A stretch of 64,000 nucleotides of DNA from Zygnema cylindricum (Eukaryota > Streptophyta > Zygnematophyceae > Zygnematales > Zygnemataceae). The position numbers and the translations under genes are program-made. Within the stretch, counting starts at the first letter, position 1. Every line of letters begins with the position of its first letter. The stretch lies in NCBI GenBank assembly GCA_037447655.1, contig JBBHKE010000403.1, positions 2,501 through 66,500 of the forward strand. Direction: 5' to 3'. The notes under the pieces are model-generated. The model was not told the origin of the DNA and made no database searches. It was given only the letters and a program-made list of their open reading frames with translations. Positions 46,278 through 58,145 of this stretch are shown here, piece by piece.

Positions 46278-47314
46278 TGAAACTATGTGTCCTCCATTGG
46301 ACTACAGAGTACGAAAGCCTCTAGATAGTTATTAACTAACCCATTTTCAATGGCATCCACTACAACCCAAGAAGACAAGCAGACAATCTGACTGCACCCT
46401 TGTGCAGCGTAGACTCCCCTCAATCCGTAGGAAAAAGAATTTATGAAAACGCCCAACCAGGCGATAAGTTATAAGCTGACAAAAATGCCAATTTATACAG
46501 CCTCTCAAAGAGAGAGAAGACCATTTACAAGATTTTTCTAAGTCATAGCTCCCTCTCACAACCCCTATCTACTAACTGTACAAACGATTATGAATAATGT
46601 ACAGTACATAAAAGTACTACTGCCGATGTGCTTTTTGTACGACCTTTGTACGACAAGGCCATTAAGCGGATGCGTGTCCATTTTCCACTCGTCCGTACGT
46701 TCCTCGAAATTCCCGTGACCGAATGTTATCTCTCCACATGGCGCCAGGTCATGCCACGTCACTCATTGCCAAAGTGACCATTCTGGGATTCCGGTGATGA
46801 TGTGCGCCATTGGATTTGACTTGAAATGTAATCTCAGCAGTTATAAATACTTGCGCAATATTTGTTTCGCTGTCGAAACAAAATGCGCGTTATCCGTTTC
46901 AAAGTAGTATCGTACTTCGTACTTTATAAAACTGTATCTATGCATGCCGTATAGAGTTTCAGTTAAATGAATTTGTTCTCTCCTAAATACATATATTTTT
47001 ATCACATAGAATAGCATTTAGCAATGGTTCTAGTTTAATAGGATAAAGCAAACCGCTATCGGCCAACTTGATGAACGGTAGGTACAAGGATCGAATCCCG
47101 GATCCGTCAGGTATATTTTTAGTAACCTACTAAAAATAATTGCCTGTTGAACTAAGGCAGCCATGGATCAACCACCCTCTCTACCCTTCAGTGACTACAA
47201 CAAGTATGGGGGCTAGAGAGAGGAGGTGGAGGCAGGCTGTCCGTACTTTTCTTTTCCTTTTATACTAACATATTTAAACCTAGAAAATACTCTAGAAATC
47301 TATTAATTTCAACA
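46278..47314 (-). repeat. LTR shared by Copia C (as 3' LTR) and C2 (as 5' LTR)
   Basis: Minus-strand LTR from TGTTGAAATTAATAG (47314) to TAGTTTCA (46278). Minus-strand TATAAAT box at 46491-46497, next to CTCTCTTTGAGAG. It precedes C2 gag and follows C pol, giving an LTR-int-LTR-int-LTR arrangement. Confidence 0.8.
47022..47110 (+). other. tRNA-like module in the C/C2 shared LTR
   Basis: Antisense to the LTR. A-box-like TTTAATAGGATAAAGC and B-box-like AAGGATCGAATCCCGG are clear. Confidence 0.65.
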
Positions 47315-50300
47315 CTCTTTTTATTTTCTAGTCTAATTTTACCTTCAGTTTTAGTCCACATATTTCTCTACAATATTTCAATTTAGAAGAGGGCACTGGT
47401 TTTGTCATCCTATCAGCCACCATTTCCTCATCAGATCTATATACAAGATTCACAATCTTATTCTCAACTTTTTCCCTCACAAAACTCAATCTTATGTGTA
47501 TATGCTTAGCTTTGAAATAATTTTTTGGATTAGCTCAAATTGCAATGGCAGCTTAATTATCACAAAACACTTCATGCACTCCCTCCTTCATATACCCCAA
47601 TTCTTGTAACAAGGACTCGACCCACATCAATTTTTTCAGAGCAGAACAAGAGGCCATTTACTCAGCCTCCATAGTAGACTGAGCAACCACCTTTTGTTGC
47701 TTACTGCTCCAACAGCAAGCACCTTCTCCCACATACAACATATACCGAGAAGTGCATCTTCTCATAGGTGTGTCCCCATAACTGGCATCACTCCAAGTAG
47801 TGATGTCAGTGTGCTCCCCTCCAAAATGCAACCGTAATTCTCTAGTTCCCACTAGATATCTTATGACTCTCTTGGCTCCCTCCCAATCTCTCTTTCTAGG
47901 ATCATTAAGACTCCTACTGAGTACTCCAACTGTTGCCGCTATGTCCAACCTGGTACAGTTTATAAAATAGATTAAACATCCTACGACCTGTCTATAAAGG
48001 ATAGATTTTATAAACTCTCTCTCTGTTGGACTCATCTGATCATCTAAGATCATCACTCCTCCTTCTACCCTCCCATCACTTACTTTTTTCAAGTCCATGG
48101 GAGTGGTACAACGATTAGTCTTTTCCATCTGGAATTTCTTAAGCATAATACCTATTGCTTCTTTCTGAGTAAGTGTGCTAATCCTTTTCCCCCTATCTCT
48201 CTCCATTTGGATCCCCAAAATGTATTTTGCCTCACCTAAATCCTTCATGTCAAATTTGCTTCTAAGATCTTTCTTTAGCCTATTGATCTTTTCCAAAGAC
48301 TTACTGAGCTGAAACAGATCATCCACATAGATTGCAATAAAAATGACACCATTCTCATCCTCAAACATATTGGTAGAATGGTCAGAACTGATCCGGATAT
48401 ATCCCAAAGCGGCGAGAAACTCATCTAGTTTCTCATTCCACTGTCGGGGAGCCTGCTTCAGTCCATATAAGGACTTTATGAGTCTGCACACTTTGCTCTC
48501 TTCTCCTTCCTCCACAAATCCCTCTGGTTGCCTCATGAAAATCTCTTCCTCTAACTCACCATTAAGAAAGGCTGTCTTAATATCCATCTGGTGTATTTTC
48601 ATGTCTTCCGCTGTTGCCAAACTGAGGATAATATTTACTGATGGGATTAAACAAGTGGAGCAAAGTTATCCTCATAGTTAATCCCCTCCTTTTGGGTGAA
48701 CCCCTTTGCTACCAATCAAGACTTATATCTCTCAATTATATTATATGGGTTCAATTTTAGTTTAAACACCCATTTATAACCAATCGATTTTCTGTCTGGA
48801 GGACAATCCGCTAGTTCCCAAGTATTTGCTTTCATGATGGAGGCCATCTCATCATTTATGGCTCTAATCCATCTTTCTTTCTTTGAACTATTCACTCCCT
48901 CCAAGTTTGACTGAGGCTCATCTGGGTGAGATAGCTTAGTTACATTATAAGCGGCCAGTTTCTTTTCTATCATTTTGCTGCTCCTACTCCCTCCCTCAAA
49001 CTTTGAAGCTAGAATCAAGGGAAGTCTTGGATTTCTCCTTACTGTTTTATCGACTCCCCTATCTATGGAACCCGGTTCCGGCTCCTCCTCTTCTGTCTCC
49101 TCAAAGTCCATAAGAATATGTGAGGTTTCTGATGGATTTCGTGTATCTTAGATCTCTATTGAATCTGCAATCACTGTTTCAGTCATGTCCCTTTCAGAAA
49201 CGACCGAGTTCGCCTCATTTTCAGACTCAAATCTGACTCTTATCTTCTTGGTATATTTAAAGGGGTCAAATGATTTCCCTTCATCCATAACAACTAGGTG
49301 CTTGACCAAAATTATATCTCTCTTTGCTAAGTCATAGACTATATAACCTTTGACATCCTTGTCATATCCTACAAAGTATCATGGTTTTCCTTTAGCATTT
49401 AGTTTCTAGTTTTTCCTATTTGTGTCAAGACTGTAAACTTGGCTACCGAATACTTTAAGGTGAGGGATATTTGGTATCCTTCCAACCCATCTCTCATAAG
49501 GTGTCATTCCCTTTATAGTTAAGGTAAGAACTCTATTCTTAATGTAGTTGGCATAGTTCATGGCTTCTACCCAAAATCTCTTTTCTATTATCTTGTCGGC
49601 CAACATATTGCATGAACTATCTCTTATTGTTCGGTTCAACCTCTCAGCTACCCCATTTTTTTTCGGGTTATATGGTACGGTTTTTTGGTGCTGAAATCCC
49701 TCATCTCTTAAGTATTCCTCAAACTGGTTAGAGGTATATCCCCCCCCACTATCACTCCTTATTCTCTTAATGGGGGTTCCATGGAACTTCTCACTCCAAT
49801 CTTTATATTATTTGAAGTAAGTTAATGTTTCGGACTTTGTTTTTATGAAGTAGACTCTAGAGTATTTAGACCATTCATCTGTATTTGTCAACATAAACTT
49901 GTTTTCTCCAACTGAAGGTACTTTTGCAGGTCCCCAGATATCGCTGTGGACTAGATCTAGTACTTTCTCACCTCTATATATGGTAGCTTTGGGAAAGGGA
50001 AGTTTGTGAGCCTTACCTTGAGCACAGCCACTACAATCTTCCATCATTTCATTATCCCAAAACTGAATGCCTTCTACTACCCCAAGCTTTTTCATTTCCC
50101 TTAACCTATGAAAATGCACATGCCCGATACGCTTATGGCAAATCATCAACTTTGGAACACCAACATAGTAAACATTCTTCTTTTCATTACTCAGGTTAAT
50201 CCTAAACATTCCTTGGCTACCCTTATCTGCCGTGAAGTAGACTTCATCCCCATACTTAGCTGTAAAAACTCCCTTTCTAGTGAAGGTATCAAACTCTTTG

Positions 50301-51651
50301 TCATCTAACACAGATGTAGATACAAGATTTTTACTCAACTGAGGAATGTAGAGTACACCTGAGAAGGTGAGTATAGAAGTCTTTCCCTCCACTAATACTT
50401 TCAAATCTACCGACCCCACTAGATCTGTTGTAACCACTCTCCCATCCTATATGCTATCTCTACAGTATGGGATTTTTTTAGCTTAGTAAAGAGATGTTTA
50501 TCACGACACATATGCATAGATGCACCTGAATCGATAATCTATCTTTCCTGTGGAACTTCCCGAATTGCTCCGAGAGCACACTTCTGTTTCCGAGGGATCT
50601 CCTTCTATTTCAGACTCTCGTTAAGAAGAAGCTCCTCATCCTCCTCCTCATAGGACTCGTCCTCAGTCTCTCCCCTCACTTTTGTGACCACAAGTGCCTT
50701 CTTCTTCCCTCCGGAAAGACCCCCTCCACGGTTCTCTTGGAGCCTCAGCTTCGACAGCTTGACACAATCCACTATGAATTGTCCCGACATTTTGCATTAG
50801 TGACAAAGACCATTTTGGGGCCTGGGTCCTTCAGATTGATCTCTCTCTCTCTTTTGAATGGTTTTTTCAGATCCTTCCCCCATCGGTTTCCTCCTGCAGT
50901 CAAGACTTGAATGATCTTTACCCCCCTCCTAATCTCAATTGTGTTTTCCTGTACAAGTATCATCAGGACCACTGTGTTCCAATTCCATGAACAGTCAGTC
51001 ATTTCTTGTACTCGGTTCACTATGTTTTCATACCGTCGTGTAACTTCATGATGAGAGTGTTAACTTTCATCTTCATTGTACCTGTCCACCTGGCACTCTC
51101 CATCTCTATATACAAACAAGAGAGGTCATTAAAATAGTCTAATATCTTTCCCCCTTTATAAGTATAATTCCCCAAGTTTTGTTCGGCCAATTGGAGCTTT
51201 TGAATAGTACCAGCTCTATAGATTTCCACCAAACTCACCCACAAATCCTCAACTTTGTAAATGTGAAGGTGGGGGGTTGCCAAAACCTGAGTGAGGTGTC
51301 TTATAATGAAGATTTTGGCAGCCAAGTTGATGTCTTCCCACATTTGGATGTCGTTCTCTGCGGTCTTCACGGTTGCCGCTCCGGTTACCGTGGTAATAGC
51401 AACAATTGGAGTAAGAGGCGTCTCCTTCTCCTTCCTTTTTTTGGATACATTGCTGTCCCCATCATCTACCTCTTCTGCTGCAGCAAAGGTTGCTGCAGCA
51501 AACCTTATTCCACCACAATCTGGTGGATTTCCCTGAGGTGGACATTTCACTTGTCAACTGACAATACTCGAGTATCGTTTTTCGCACAAAGCCCATCATT
51601 ATGGCTTCCTAATAGATGAACCTTAATCCATTGAAGGTGGGTACCTTAGAT
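47315..51651 (-). pseudogene. Copia C gag-pol relic
   Basis: Minus strand, in order from the right: gag (PPSKVPTFNG at the start, TAG at the expected Trp, then CPPQGNPPDCGGIRF and an alanine-rich part), and protease IIDSGASMH near 50530. GAG-pre-integrase HKRIGHVHFHRL follows near 50110, then integrase (VHSDIWGPAKVPS, RSDSGGGY, VAERLNRTIRDS) and reverse transcriptase (SIGYKWVFKLKLNP near 48780; YVDD at 48318-48329). RNase H has WSDASYGD near 47785 and AQSTMEAE at 47660. Large blocks are still open (320 codons at 47658-48620; 209 codons at 49808-50437) but frames change and stops occur, so it is inactive. It is the best-preserved internal region of its family. Confidence 0.9.
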
Positions 51652-51666
51652 GGTGGGCCCATAACC
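51652..51666 (-). promoter_or_regulatory. Primer-binding site of Copia C, complementary to the initiator tRNA anticodon arm
   Basis: Directly after the 5' LTR the minus strand reads GGTTATGGGCCCACC. This is complementary over all 15 nt to the anticodon arm of plant-type tRNAi-Met (GGTGGGCCCATAACC), not to a tRNA 3' end. Drosophila copia and yeast Ty5 are known to prime with such a half-molecule. The ATG in the site is the complement of the tRNA anticodon and is in frame with gag. Confidence 0.85.
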
Positions 51667-52676
51667 TGCAATTCTGTGTCCTCCATTCGACTACAGAATT
51701 TAAGAAGCCTCTCGATAACTTTTAACTAACCCACTTCAAGCCACAACCACTGCTGCCCTAGAGGGCAAACAGACAATCTAACTTCACCTCTGTGCAGCCT
51801 GGACTCCCTTGAGTCTGTAGCAAAAAGAATCACTGAAAACCGCAAACCAACCGATAAGTTATGAGGCAGAAAAGATGCCAAACTTTTATACAAGCTCTCT
51901 AAGAGAGAGGTGCTACCTTCCCGAATCGCGTTAGTCTCAAAACCCCTCTCACAACCCCTATCAACTGAAGTACTTTTAAATCAATAGACTCTAAAGCACA
52001 GAAAAGTACAGTAGCCGATGTACTTTTTGTACGGCTTGTGAAAGACAAGGCCATAGAGTTGACGCGTGTCGCCTTCGGACTCGTCCTCATGTCGTCCGAG
52101 ATTCTTGCTGCTCAATTCTATCGTGCCGCGTATCACTAGATCACGCCACGTCCGTAAACTGCCAAAGTGACCATTCCGAGACCTCGGCGATGATTAGCTT
52201 TGTTAGATGAAGACCGGCTTTTGATATACGCTGTCGAAATAAATGTTCGATTCATTTGTTTCTTGCGGCGGATTTTATGCACGCACTGAATCTAATATGT
52301 CTATATGTTCAATATTCGTAGTTTCGTTAATTGGACTAATGTTGATATTAATGTTTAAATAAATATCTTACTTCATGTACAATAAAGAACTTCTACAATA
52401 GACCGCATAGTGCTGACGCCTACGCCTCGCTCTACCGGTCGGAGGTTCGAGTCCTGCCAGACTCAACCTTTTGTTGAAAGTGACTTATGTCACTCTTTAA
52501 TCCTGCCTATGGAGCTAAGGCAGCCATGGCTAAATTCCCTCTCAAACCTTTAATGACTACAACAAGTATGGGGGCTAGAGAGAGGAGGTGGGGGCAGGTT
52601 GTCCGCCCTTTACTTGTCCTATTTTGCTGATCTATTTAAACCTAGAAAATACCCTATAAATCTCGTACTTTCAATA
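51667..52676 (-). repeat. Copia C 5' LTR
   Basis: Minus-strand LTR from TATTGAAAGTACG (52676; TG changed to TA) to GAATTGCA (51667). Minus-strand TATAAAAG box at 51883-51890 near CTCTCTTAGAGAG. It ends with an in-frame ATG (MEDTELQ) that continues through the primer-binding site into gag. Confidence 0.85.
52401..52467 (+). other. tRNA-like module in Copia C 5' LTR (best B box)
   Basis: GACCGCATAGTGCTGACGCC resembles a plant tRNA 5' end with A box, and GGTTCGAGTCC is a perfect B box with four of five T-stem pairs. The anticodon arm is weak and the length short, so not called a functional tRNA gene. Confidence 0.65.
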
Positions 52677-53728
52677 TGGATAGGGAAATAAATTAATGGC
52701 TCCCTAAGATTTTTAGAGAGACAGGAAGTAAAATCAAAAAAGATTTACCGAAAGATTGACGGACCCAGATTTGATCCTGGTACCTACCGTCCGTCAAAGT
52801 AGTCTTTAGCTTTGTCTGTTAAGTCTAAAACCAGTGCTAGAGAATACATGGTTTCTTAGATATTTAAACGTGTACATGTAGGACATTTTATTTACCTAAT
52901 GAAATGTACGATTGAACATAGAACTTGTAATGTACTATGGTACCGCAGGAAATAAATGCTAAGAACATTTTTTTCAATGGCCTATTTTAAAATGCAATCT
53001 AATCGGACGGCCGAGGTAATCGCCGGTATCGCGAGAAGGACGTTTTGGAGGTTTTCGGATTCTGCCACTTCGAACGTCACGTGGCAACATTTGACCGGTT
53101 TATAAAATTTGCGGAGAGCACGATATCAAGTCCGGATGTGACAAATGTAACATTATGACGATGTCGTACACTGACCGTACAGAATGTACTCAAGCACATG
53201 TAATTTCTTGTACACTACAATCATATGATTGGTGTTTATCTAAGTACTAGGGGACAAAGAGAGGGGTTTTACGACTTATAATATTTTGGTAGGTAGCCGC
53301 CTCTTTCCTAGAGAGCAACTGTGTTAATCGACAGATTTTGCCATTAAATAACAACTCCCTCGGTTGACCATTTCTATTGTAACAACTCCCTCGGTTTACC
53401 ATTTCCAGTGATTCTTTTTGCTGCGGACTCAGGGGAGCCCAAGCTACACAATGGTGTATTCGGTAAGAGTTTTTGCGTGTTAGGGTGGCTGCATTTCTAA
53501 CGGAAATTCAAAGTGGGGGAATGTGTCCAAATACTCATATTCCAACTTTGCATTCTGTGGGGGAACTGAGCACAGATAAAGTCTTCTTTCACAAGGTGAA
53601 GCTTTATTGGGGTTTTGACTGTCAAGGTGTTAGTCATTTGGGTTTGTATTAACTTGGAGTCGGCACTATCTAGATAAACTTCTTTTGAGCTGCCTACTCT
53701 GAGGATCAATGGAGGTGTCAGAGTTTCA
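52677..53728 (+). repeat. Copia D 5' LTR
   Basis: Begins near TGGATAGGGAAATAAATTAATGG, directly abutting the 5' LTR of element C in opposite orientation, and ends CAGAGTTTCA. It resembles the C2 LTR at 44810 more than D's own 3' LTR. Start defined by similarity only. It ends with ATG and an MEVSEFQ frame. Confidence 0.65.
52752..52840 (-). other. tRNA-like module in Copia D 5' LTR
   Basis: Antisense to the LTR. Minus strand A-box-like GACTTAACAGACAAAGC and B-box-like AGGATCAAATCTGGG. Confidence 0.55.
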
Positions 53729-56700
53729 AAAAGCATCTATGGGGCATAGTGTTTGGACAAATTCGTTGCCCACCTCCACTTGGGTTTGGAGGAACACGCT
53801 TTTCTGGCATCTCCACCACCTCTGCAGCCAGAATAGCTGCCACGATCACCAATGATGATGACGAGGAAGGGGAGGAGATTGTATTGGAAGGAAATAATAG
53901 AGGAGTTACACCTCGAGTGACACCCTTGCCAAAGACAATACCGGCAGTAGAACCACTAGCAACCGTGACAGTGGGTCAGACTGAGCGGTCAGAATATGAA
54001 AAGTGGAACAATAAAGACAAGGTTTTTAAACTCTAAATTCTCAAAAGTGTTGTGAGGGTATTATTATTCCCCTTATCTATGTCAAATCTTCATCTCAGAT
54101 TTGGATATCACCAGTTAACAAATATAAGAGTGGATCTTTGCAGCAGTAACACCTGGCAGAAAAAAAATATTGCAGCCTATACTTATAAAACAGAAAGCAT
54201 GAACAATTATTGCAATGATCTAGGAGCATTATTTGGAGAGCTAGAGAGTACAGGTAACTCATGGTCTAAGAGACAAATATTAAACACCTTGATGATAAAG
54301 TTACCTAAATAGTATGAGAATATCATTAACCGGTTGGTAGATATAGACGATAGTAATTGAAACTAGAGTGATACAATGGGAATGATTTTAGTAAAAAAAA
54401 TCACCATAGAACTTAGGAGAGGGAGTCTTAGTGTTCAAGCATTAGCTATAGGATGTGATTGGCGGAAGTGTGATGAGGAGAAAGGGAAAGATCCCTATCG
54501 AAACCATGGAGGAAAAGGACAATGAGATGGCAGATTTGATCGACAAGGGAGAGGAACTCCTCGAGGAGGACTATGTCATTTCTGCAATAAACAAGGACAC
54601 TATATGGCAAATTGTATCAAATTTGGAGATCTGCGATTGAAAGATGGACAAGGAACCTCAAGGGATGGAGAAAATAATAAGGCCTTCTTGACTCAAGTTC
54701 ATGATAAGGAAGAGGAGGATGCGACCGAACCGGAAGAAAGAGCTTGAGGAGCTTCTTCTCAATCCAAAAACCACTGAGAAGCATGTCAACATTCCAAAAA
54801 GACAAAAGTGTGTTTTCCAAGGTAAGAGGGATCCACCGAAGGATGGGTGGATCATAGACTCAAAAGCCTCAATGCATATCCGCAAGGATAAGAGGTGGTT
54901 TACTAAATTGAGGAAGATCCGAACAGTTGAGATAGAGTACAGAGATTGTATAGTAAAAACCACTAGTCTTGTCGGATTTGTTAACTTAAAGGTTCTAGTT
55001 GATGGAAAAGCCTCAATTGTAACACTCTCAGATGTTCTTTACATTCCATAGCTTAGCAAAAGCCTAGTCTTTGCATCTGTCCTAAATGAAAAGGAGTTTG
55101 ACACACGAACTAACAAAGAAATTTTAACAGGTAGTATTGATAATGAGGAATATTTCATATTTGAGAAGGGTAATGAAGGAATGTTTAAAATTGTACTATG
55201 TAATAAAAAGAGTGTTCTTTACTTGTGTGCAAATGATATGATGCTTTGGCATAAAAGGTTGGGGCATGTGCATCTAGATAGATTTAATAAAATGAAGAAA
55301 AAAAGAATAGTGGATGGTATTACCTTTGAGGATGATGAGACCTCGATGATTGCAGTGGATGTGCCCAAGGGAAGATTCATAGACTTCCATTTTCAAAGGA
55401 AACTACTTTTAGGAGAGAGAAAGTATTAGATCTAATTCACACTGATGTTTAGGGACCTGCTAGGTATACTTCACATAGAGGGAAGAGATGGATGTTAACC
55501 ATCACATATGATTGGTCTAGATACATTAAGGTATAGTTCCTCAGATATAAGTTAGAGGTATTGAGATATTTCTAAGAATTCAAAGTATGGAGTGAGAAAC
55601 TACATTAAACCTTAATAAAAGAGATAAAATGTTATGATGGGAAAGAATACACCTCAAGGGAATTTGAAGAATTTCTTAAAGAAGAAAGCATTCATCATGA
55701 CAAAATTGTTCCCTATAATGCGGAACAAATAGAGTAGCAGAAAGAGTTAATATAACTTTAGGGGATATGTCCAAAACTATGCTAACTGATAAGACGATAG
55801 GATTGTTTTTTTGGGCCAAGTAAATTATGTTGCCTAAATCAAAAATAGAGTCATAACTTCAACAAATGAGGAAACTCCGTATGAGAGGTGGACAAAAAAA
55901 AAGCCAGATTTGTCTAGTTTGAGAGTGTCGCGAGTCAAGTCAACAATTTGGATTCCGATAAGACTAAATGGAAACTAGAGGGAAGAGGGAAACCAAGATA
56001 TCTTGTAGGATATGATGAGAGCACAAAAAGATATTGAGTGTATGATTTGAAAAACAAAGATATCATTTTGGTAAAACACATAGTGGTGATGAATGAAATA
56101 AAGTCCATTAATCTATTCAAATATAATAAAGAAGTAAAAATCAGATTTAAACCGGATTAGTTTTCTGACTTTGGCTTTGGATATGCAAAAAAAGAGGGGG
56201 AAAAAAAAAATTTTGCAGATCTACCGAATGAGAAAGAGGAAAAGACAACAACCGAGGTAACACCACAATATGAAGTGGAAACCGATGAGGAGCTAGATAA
56301 GGCACCGGAATTGGGAGATACGGGAGCTGAAGATATTCCAAAACGGAACCCAAGGATGCCTTCCATACCGACATCGGATTTTGAAGGAGGAAGAAGAAGT
56401 AATAAACGACTTCAAGAACGACAAACAAATAACCAACTCACAAAGTTGTCGCATCCGGATGAACCTCAAACATCTTAGAGCCAAAATACCTAGAAAGTGG
56501 CCGGTGAATCACAGCTATAAATGAAGAAATGGCCCTATCATGGCCAATACATAGAAGTTGGTAGATTCTCCTCAGACCGAAAACCAATTGGATGTAAGTG
56601 GGTTTTTAAGCTTAAACTAAACCTAAATAATACCATTGAAAGATACAAAGCTAGATTAGTTGCGAACGGTTATACTCTTAAAGAAAGAATAAACTATAAG

Positions 56701-58050
56701 AAAAACTTCACACATGTAGTCATATTTCCTTCTATCGAAATCCTCTTGTGTCTAGCCGCAGCAGATGATATGAAAAAAAACCAGATGGATATTAACACCC
56801 CCTTCCTACACGGAGAGTTAGAAGAAAAAATCAACATGAAGCAACCGGAAGGTTTCGTGGAAAATGGAGAAGAACGCAAGGAATGCTAACAGATAAAATC
56901 ACTTTATGGCTTTAAGCAGGTCCCGCGACAATGGAACATAAAGCAGGATGAATTTTTGATCGGTTTGGGGTATATCAGAATTAGTTCAGATCACTCCATA
57001 TATCTATTTGAGGATGAGAATATAGTGATATTTATTGCTATTTATGTGAATGATTTGTTAGTCTTAAGCAATTCCTTAGATAAGGTAAACAAACTAAAAT
57101 AGGACCTAAGAAGCCGTTTCGACATGAAAGACCTAGGTGAAGCAAAATACATTTCGGGGATTTAAATGGAGAGGGATAGAGGGAATACAATTATAAGACT
57201 CACCCACAATGAAGCAATTAGTAATATGCTGGAGAAGTTTTAGATGGACAAAAGCAAATCGATGTACTACTCCCATGGATCTAAAGAAAATATCAGAGGG
57301 GAGTGAAGAGGGAGGAATATTGATATTAAATGATGAGTTAGATGAGGAAGAAAATATGTTTATGGAAAGAATTCCATATCGGAAAATTTTTGGTGGTTTA
57401 ATTTACTTTATAAATTGAATTCGTCTAGACATAAGTGCAGCGGTAAGAGTCTTCAGTAAGAGTCTAAATGAGCACAAGAAGAGAGACAAGGAATCAACCA
57501 AAAGGGTGATGAGATATTTTGTGGGAATAAATGAATTGTGGTTGCATTTTGGAGGGGAGCATACTGACATCACTTCTAGGAGTGATGCAGTGATGTCCGC
57601 TATGGGGATGTGCCTTTAAGGCGGTATACAATTGGATATGTGTTGCAAATTGGATCCGGTGCATGCAGTTGGAGTAGCAAATATCAAAAAGTAGTTGCTC
57701 AGGCCACTATGGAGGCTAAGTACATGGCTTCCTGTGTTGCCACCAAAGAATTACTGTGGGTGAAATCTCTTTTAGAAGAACTTGGGTTCAAAAAGTCTGG
57801 AACTCATAATGTTTTTTGTGATAATCAAGTTGCTATCTCTATTGCAACTAATCCGAAACATCACTTCAAAGCTAAGGATATGGATAATAGACTAAGCTTT
57901 GTCAAAGAGAAGGTTCAAAATAGAATCATTAAACTGGTTTATAAAACTGATAAAGAAATGATTGCGGACATGATGACAAATCGAGTGCCTTCCCCTAAGT
58001 TGATTTATTGGAGGAAAAATTGTGGACTAAAATTGAAGAGTGGCTAGGAA
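53729..58050 (+). pseudogene. Copia D gag-pol relic
   Basis: Gag starts directly after the LTR without a primer-binding site: GQIRCPPPLGFGGTRF at 53758, then an acidic stretch. Next are a protease relic (IIDSKAS, so the catalytic DSG is DSK, near 54850) and GAG-pre-integrase LWHKRLGHVHLDRF near 55245. Integrase is heavily broken. Reverse transcriptase has IGCKWVFKLKLNLNNTIERYKARLVA near 56590 and YVND at 57043-57054, with one catalytic Asp replaced by Asn. RNase H follows with SDA and AQATMEAKYMA near 57690. The tail matches KPLPSPKL-type ends and stops near 58045. The most decayed of the three related elements. Confidence 0.85.
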
Positions 58051-58060
58051 TTAAGGGGAG
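58051..58060 (+). promoter_or_regulatory. Polypurine tract of Copia D
   Basis: TTAAGGGGAG directly precedes the 3' LTR. Confidence 0.7.
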
Positions 58061-58110
58061 TGTTGAAAAGAGGTAATTAATAGTTCACTTCTCTATTTTA
58101 GTTAGACTCT

Positions 58111-58145
<35 letters not shown>

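Noticed and set aside
52401-52467. Genuine tRNA gene
   Set aside because: Good A and B boxes but short, with poor anticodon arm and acceptor stem; it sits at the same LTR position as seven more decayed modules.
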